Source: Streptomyces fumanus (GTDB lineage Bacteria > Actinomycetota > Actinomycetes > Streptomycetales > Streptomycetaceae). Taken from it: 64,000 nucleotides of DNA. Numbering within the stretch: the stretch's first letter is position 1; each line of letters opens with the position of its first letter. The position numbers and the translations under genes were made by a program. Below, in pieces: positions 61,493 through 64,000 of the stretch. The DNA is taken from the NCBI RefSeq assembly GCF_014655295.1, contig NZ_BNBI01000004.1:124001-188000 (forward strand), written 5' to 3'. A model generated the notes under the pieces. It did no database searches and was not told where the DNA came from. It worked only from the letters and a program-made list of their open reading frames with translations.

Positions 61493-61737
61493 GGGTGCCT
61501 CCGGGAGGGGTTACCAGTGGGCCGACCGCAGTCTCGGCGTACCGCCGCGGGCTGCCATCGGCGAAACCACCGGCCCTCGTCCGGCCGCCGGTGGCACGTC
61601 CGTGCGTCGGCGCGTCAAGGGACGGGACGGGGCATGCCTTCCTTGGGGTGGTTTCAGCGGGCCGGAGCCGCCGTCGGCGAAAGGAGGCGCCAACACTGGC
61701 CAGGGGTGGCACGGGCCACCGGGGAAGGGGGCGCGGC

Positions 61738-64000
61738 ATGGCCGGCGGCACGGTTCTGATGGCGGTGGCGGAGCGTCCGGAGGACGGGGGAGCGGCGGCC
61801 GGGCAGTGGGCGCGGATCGCGGAGGAGATCCGGGCGGGCGGGCTGCGGGTGCGGTGGGCGGTGAGCGCCGCCGACGCCGAGGCGGTCCTGCGCACGGAGG
61901 CCGGACTGGCCGCCGCGGTGGTCGCCTGGGACCTGCGGTCCGGGACCGGGGAGGACGAGCCGGGAGGCGCGGCGGTACTGCGCCGGATCGGACACCGGTT
62001 CCGTGAGCTGCCGGTGTTCCTGGTCATGACGGGGGAGGGGGTGTGCGAGCTGCCGCTGTGGGTGTCGCAGACGGTGGTGGGCTATGTGTGGCCGCTGGAG
62101 GACACCCCGGTGTTCCTCGCCGGACGGATCGCCTCCGCCGCGCGGGCCTACCAGGACGCGCTGCTGCCGCCCTTCTTCAAGGCGCTGCGGCGCTTCGACG
62201 ACGCGCACGAGTACTCGTGGCACACCCCGGCGCACTCCGGTGGCGTCGCCTTCCTCAAGTCCCCCGTGGGCCGGGCGTTCCACGACTACTTCGGTGAGCG
62301 GTTGCTCCGCAGCGACCTGTCGGTCTCGGTGGAAGAACTCGGCTCGCTGTTCGAGCACACCGGCCCGATCGGGGAGGCGGAGCGCAACGCCGCGCGGATC
62401 TTCGGCTCCGAGCACACCTACTTCGTCCTGCACGGCGACTCCACCTGCAACCGGCTGGTCGGGCACTTCAGCGTGGCCCGCGACGAGATCGCCCTGGTGG
62501 ACCGCAACTGCCACAAGTCGATCCTGCACGGCCTGGTCGTCTCCGGCGCCCGCCCGGTGTACCTGGTCCCGGCCCGCAACGGCTACGGCCTGGCCGGGCC
62601 GCTGCCACCGGCCGAGGTCGCCGCCGGATCGGTGGCGGCGAGGATCGCGGCGAGCCCGCTGGCGGACGGCGCGGTGTCGTCGCGCGCCCAGTACGCGGTG
62701 TTCACCAACTCCACGTACGACGGGCTGTGTTACGACGCGGTGGCGGTGGCCCGCGCCTTCGCGGCCGGCACGCCCCGGCTGCACTTCGACGAGGCGTGGT
62801 TCGCGTACGCCCGCTTCCATCCGCTGTACGCGGGCCGCTACGGCATGTCGGTGGACGAGGGGAGCTTCCCGGGCCCCGACCGGCCGACGGTCTTCGCGAC
62901 CCAGTCCACCCACAAGCTGCTGGCGGCGCTGTCCCAGGGTGCGATGGTGCACGTCCGGCCCGCCGAGCGGGCACCGGTGGAGCCGCACCGGTTCAACGAG
63001 ACGCTGATGATGCACGGCACCACGTCACCGCTGTACCCGATGATCGCCTCGCTGGACGTGGCCGCGGCCATGATGGACGGTCCCCAGGGCCGGTGGCTGA
63101 TCGACGAGGCGATCACCGAGGCGGTCCGGTTCCGCCAGGAGATGGTCCGCATCGGGCGGCGGATCGAGACCGCCGGGGACCGGCCGCCCTGGTTCTTCGG
63201 GGTGTGGCAGCCGACGGAGGTGACCGACCCCGCGGACGGGTCACGGATGGCGTTCGACGAGGCCCCGGCGGAACTGCTGGGGACCGAGCCGGCCTGCTGG
63301 CACCTCGCACCCGACGCCGACTGGCACGGCTTCGCCGGCCTGACCGACGGCTACTGCATGCTCGACCCGGTCAAGGTCACCCTGACCTGCCCGGGGCTCG
63401 ACGCGGCCGGCGCGATGGACGACTGGGGCATCCCGGCCCGCGTCCTCACCGCCTACCTCGCCACGCGCGGCATCGTCGTGGAGAAGACCGACAGCTACAC
63501 CGCGCTGGTGCTGTTCTCCATGGGCATCACCAAGGGCAAGTGGGGCACGCTGCTGGACGCCCTGATGGACTTCAAGGACCTCTACGACGCCGACGCCCCG
63601 CTGGACCGGACGCTGCCCGGCCTGGTCGCCGCGCACCCGCGGCGCTACTCGGGAGCGGGTCTGCGCGGCCTGTGCCAGGAGATGCACGACCACCTGCGCG
63701 GCGCCCGCCTGACCGAACTGCTCGAAGGGGCCTTCACGGACCTGCCCGAACCGGTCGCGGTGCCCCAGAGCTGCTACCAGCGCCTGATCCGCGGCGGCAC
63801 GGAGCGGATCTCCCTGGCGGACGCGCCGGGCCGCGTCGCCGCGGCGATGGTCACGGTGACCCCACCGGGCATCCCGGTCCTCATGCCGGGCGAGAGCATC
63901 GGGGAGGCGGACGGCCCGCTGCTGCGCTACCTCGGTGCCCTGGAGGCATTCGACCGCCGCTTCCCCGGCTTCGGCAGCGAGACCCACGGGGTGACCCGCG
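61738..64000 (+). CDS. Large Orn/Lys/Arg decarboxylase, right end truncated by window
   Basis: At least 754 residues of the long (E. coli LdcC/AdiA-like) form, running off the right edge. Residues 1-120 form the response-regulator-like wing (VLMAVAERPEDGG to VGYVWPLEDTP). The PLP core follows from about 150, with AHEYSWHTPAHSGGVAF, LHFDEAWFAYARFHPLYAG and the Schiff-base Lys 393 in TQSTHKLLAALSQ. The C-terminal domain includes VTVTPPGIPVLMPGESIGE. ATG 61738 follows GGGGAAGGGGG. It is the second PLP decarboxylase of this superfamily in the window but of a different subclass from 17250-18710. Confidence 0.93.
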   Translation, partial: MAGGTVLMAVAERPEDGGAAAGQWARIAEEIRAGGLRVRWAVSAADAEAVLRTEAGLAAAVVAWDLRSGTGEDEPGGAAVLRRIGHRFRELPVFLVMTGEGVCELPLWVSQTVVGYVWPLEDTPVFLAGRIASAARAYQDALLPPFFKALRRFDDAHEYSWHTPAHSGGVAFLKSPVGRAFHDYFGERLLRSDLSVSVEELGSLFEHTGPIGEAERNAARIFGSEHTYFVLHGDSTCNRLVGHFSVARDEIALVDRNCHKSILHGLVVSGARPVYLVPARNGYGLAGPLPPAEVAAGSVAARIAASPLADGAVSSRAQYAVFTNSTYDGLCYDAVAVARAFAAGTPRLHFDEAWFAYARFHPLYAGRYGMSVDEGSFPGPDRPTVFATQSTHKLLAALSQGAMVHVRPAERAPVEPHRFNETLMMHGTTSPLYPMIASLDVAAAMMDGPQGRWLIDEAITEAVRFRQEMVRIGRRIETAGDRPPWFFGVWQPTEVTDPADGSRMAFDEAPAELLGTEPACWHLAPDADWHGFAGLTDGYCMLDPVKVTLTCPGLDAAGAMDDWGIPARVLTAYLATRGIVVEKTDSYTALVLFSMGITKGKWGTLLDALMDFKDLYDADAPLDRTLPGLVAAHPRRYSGAGLRGLCQEMHDHLRGARLTELLEGAFTDLPEPVAVPQSCYQRLIRGGTERISLADAPGRVAAAMVTVTPPGIPVLMPGESIGEADGPLLRYLGALEAFDRRFPGFGSETHGVTR

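Noticed and set aside
1..64000. tRNA, rRNA or prophage genes
   Set aside because: No cloverleaf-like segments, CCA-ending tRNA sequences, ribosomal RNA cores or phage structural genes were recognised on reading.

Overview
The window is high-GC actinobacterial chromosome, almost certainly Streptomyces. Coding regions have the G/C-rich third-position pattern of that genus. GTG and TTG starts and 4-nt GTGA/ATGA overlaps are common, and many starts look leaderless (a TANNNT -10 hexamer ends 6 or 7 nt before the start codon). The gene content is also typical: LAL and GAF/ANTAR regulators, Ceb-type sugar uptake, vanSKHAX and a rifamycin phosphotransferase. I see no rRNA, tRNA, insertion sequence, prophage or CRISPR array.

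Layout. 1-5.4 kb: a partial metallo-hydrolase, a LAL regulator carrying a 13-residue tandem repeat, two NTF2-like genes flanking a perfect palindrome, and a lipoprotein. 5.5-11.7 kb: a LacI regulator, a sugar ABC importer (binding protein and two permeases, no ATPase) and a GH1 beta-glucosidase, with two LacI/CebR-type operators. 11.9-16.9 kb: an acetyltransferase, then a four-gene overlapping operon (polyol dehydrogenase, HAD phosphatase, UbiA-type prenyltransferase, inositol-monophosphatase-like). 17.2-21.6 kb: a PLP decarboxylase, a three-repeat beta-trefoil protein, an 18-codon reading frame with its own promoter, a flavoprotein monooxygenase/epoxidase and a small membrane protein.

22-30.5 kb: a glycopeptide-resistance locus. 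vanS and vanK diverge from one control region and vanHAX starts from a near-identical one. A two-subunit dihydroxyacetone kinase (dhaK, dhaL) and a HAD hydrolase lie between vanK and vanH. No vanR or vanJ is present beside vanS or vanK. 30.7-35.5 kb: an MMPL transporter, a DUF4383 membrane protein, a type II thioesterase and an L,D-transpeptidase.

35.6-47.4 kb: an unrecognised metabolic locus. It holds two paralogous flavoproteins, an acyl-CoA ligase, an alpha-hydroxyacid oxidase, a P450 with an odd haem loop, a cation/proton antiporter and an MIO-type aromatic amino acid ammonia-lyase, followed by a two-component system. Three of its promoters carry the same palindrome at the same distance from the -10 box and start codon, so these genes form one regulon.

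47.7-55.5 kb: two lipoproteins, a GAF/ANTAR regulator, rph with an upstream 19-bp rifamycin-associated element, a 59-residue membrane protein, a small heat-shock protein with a HAIR-like operator, a VOC protein and a MerR/GyrI-like regulator. 55.6-58.2 kb: a two-gene operon of a probable aerolysin/MTX2-like beta-pore-forming protein and a beta-propeller protein. 58.3-64 kb: a DUF3291 protein, a nucleotidyltransferase, a secreted alpha/beta hydrolase, and a large Orn/Lys/Arg decarboxylase running off the right end.

The strongest candidates for undescribed biology are the palindrome-linked aromatic locus, the pore-former/propeller pair, the vanR-less van locus with preserved control boxes, and the polyol/UbiA operon.
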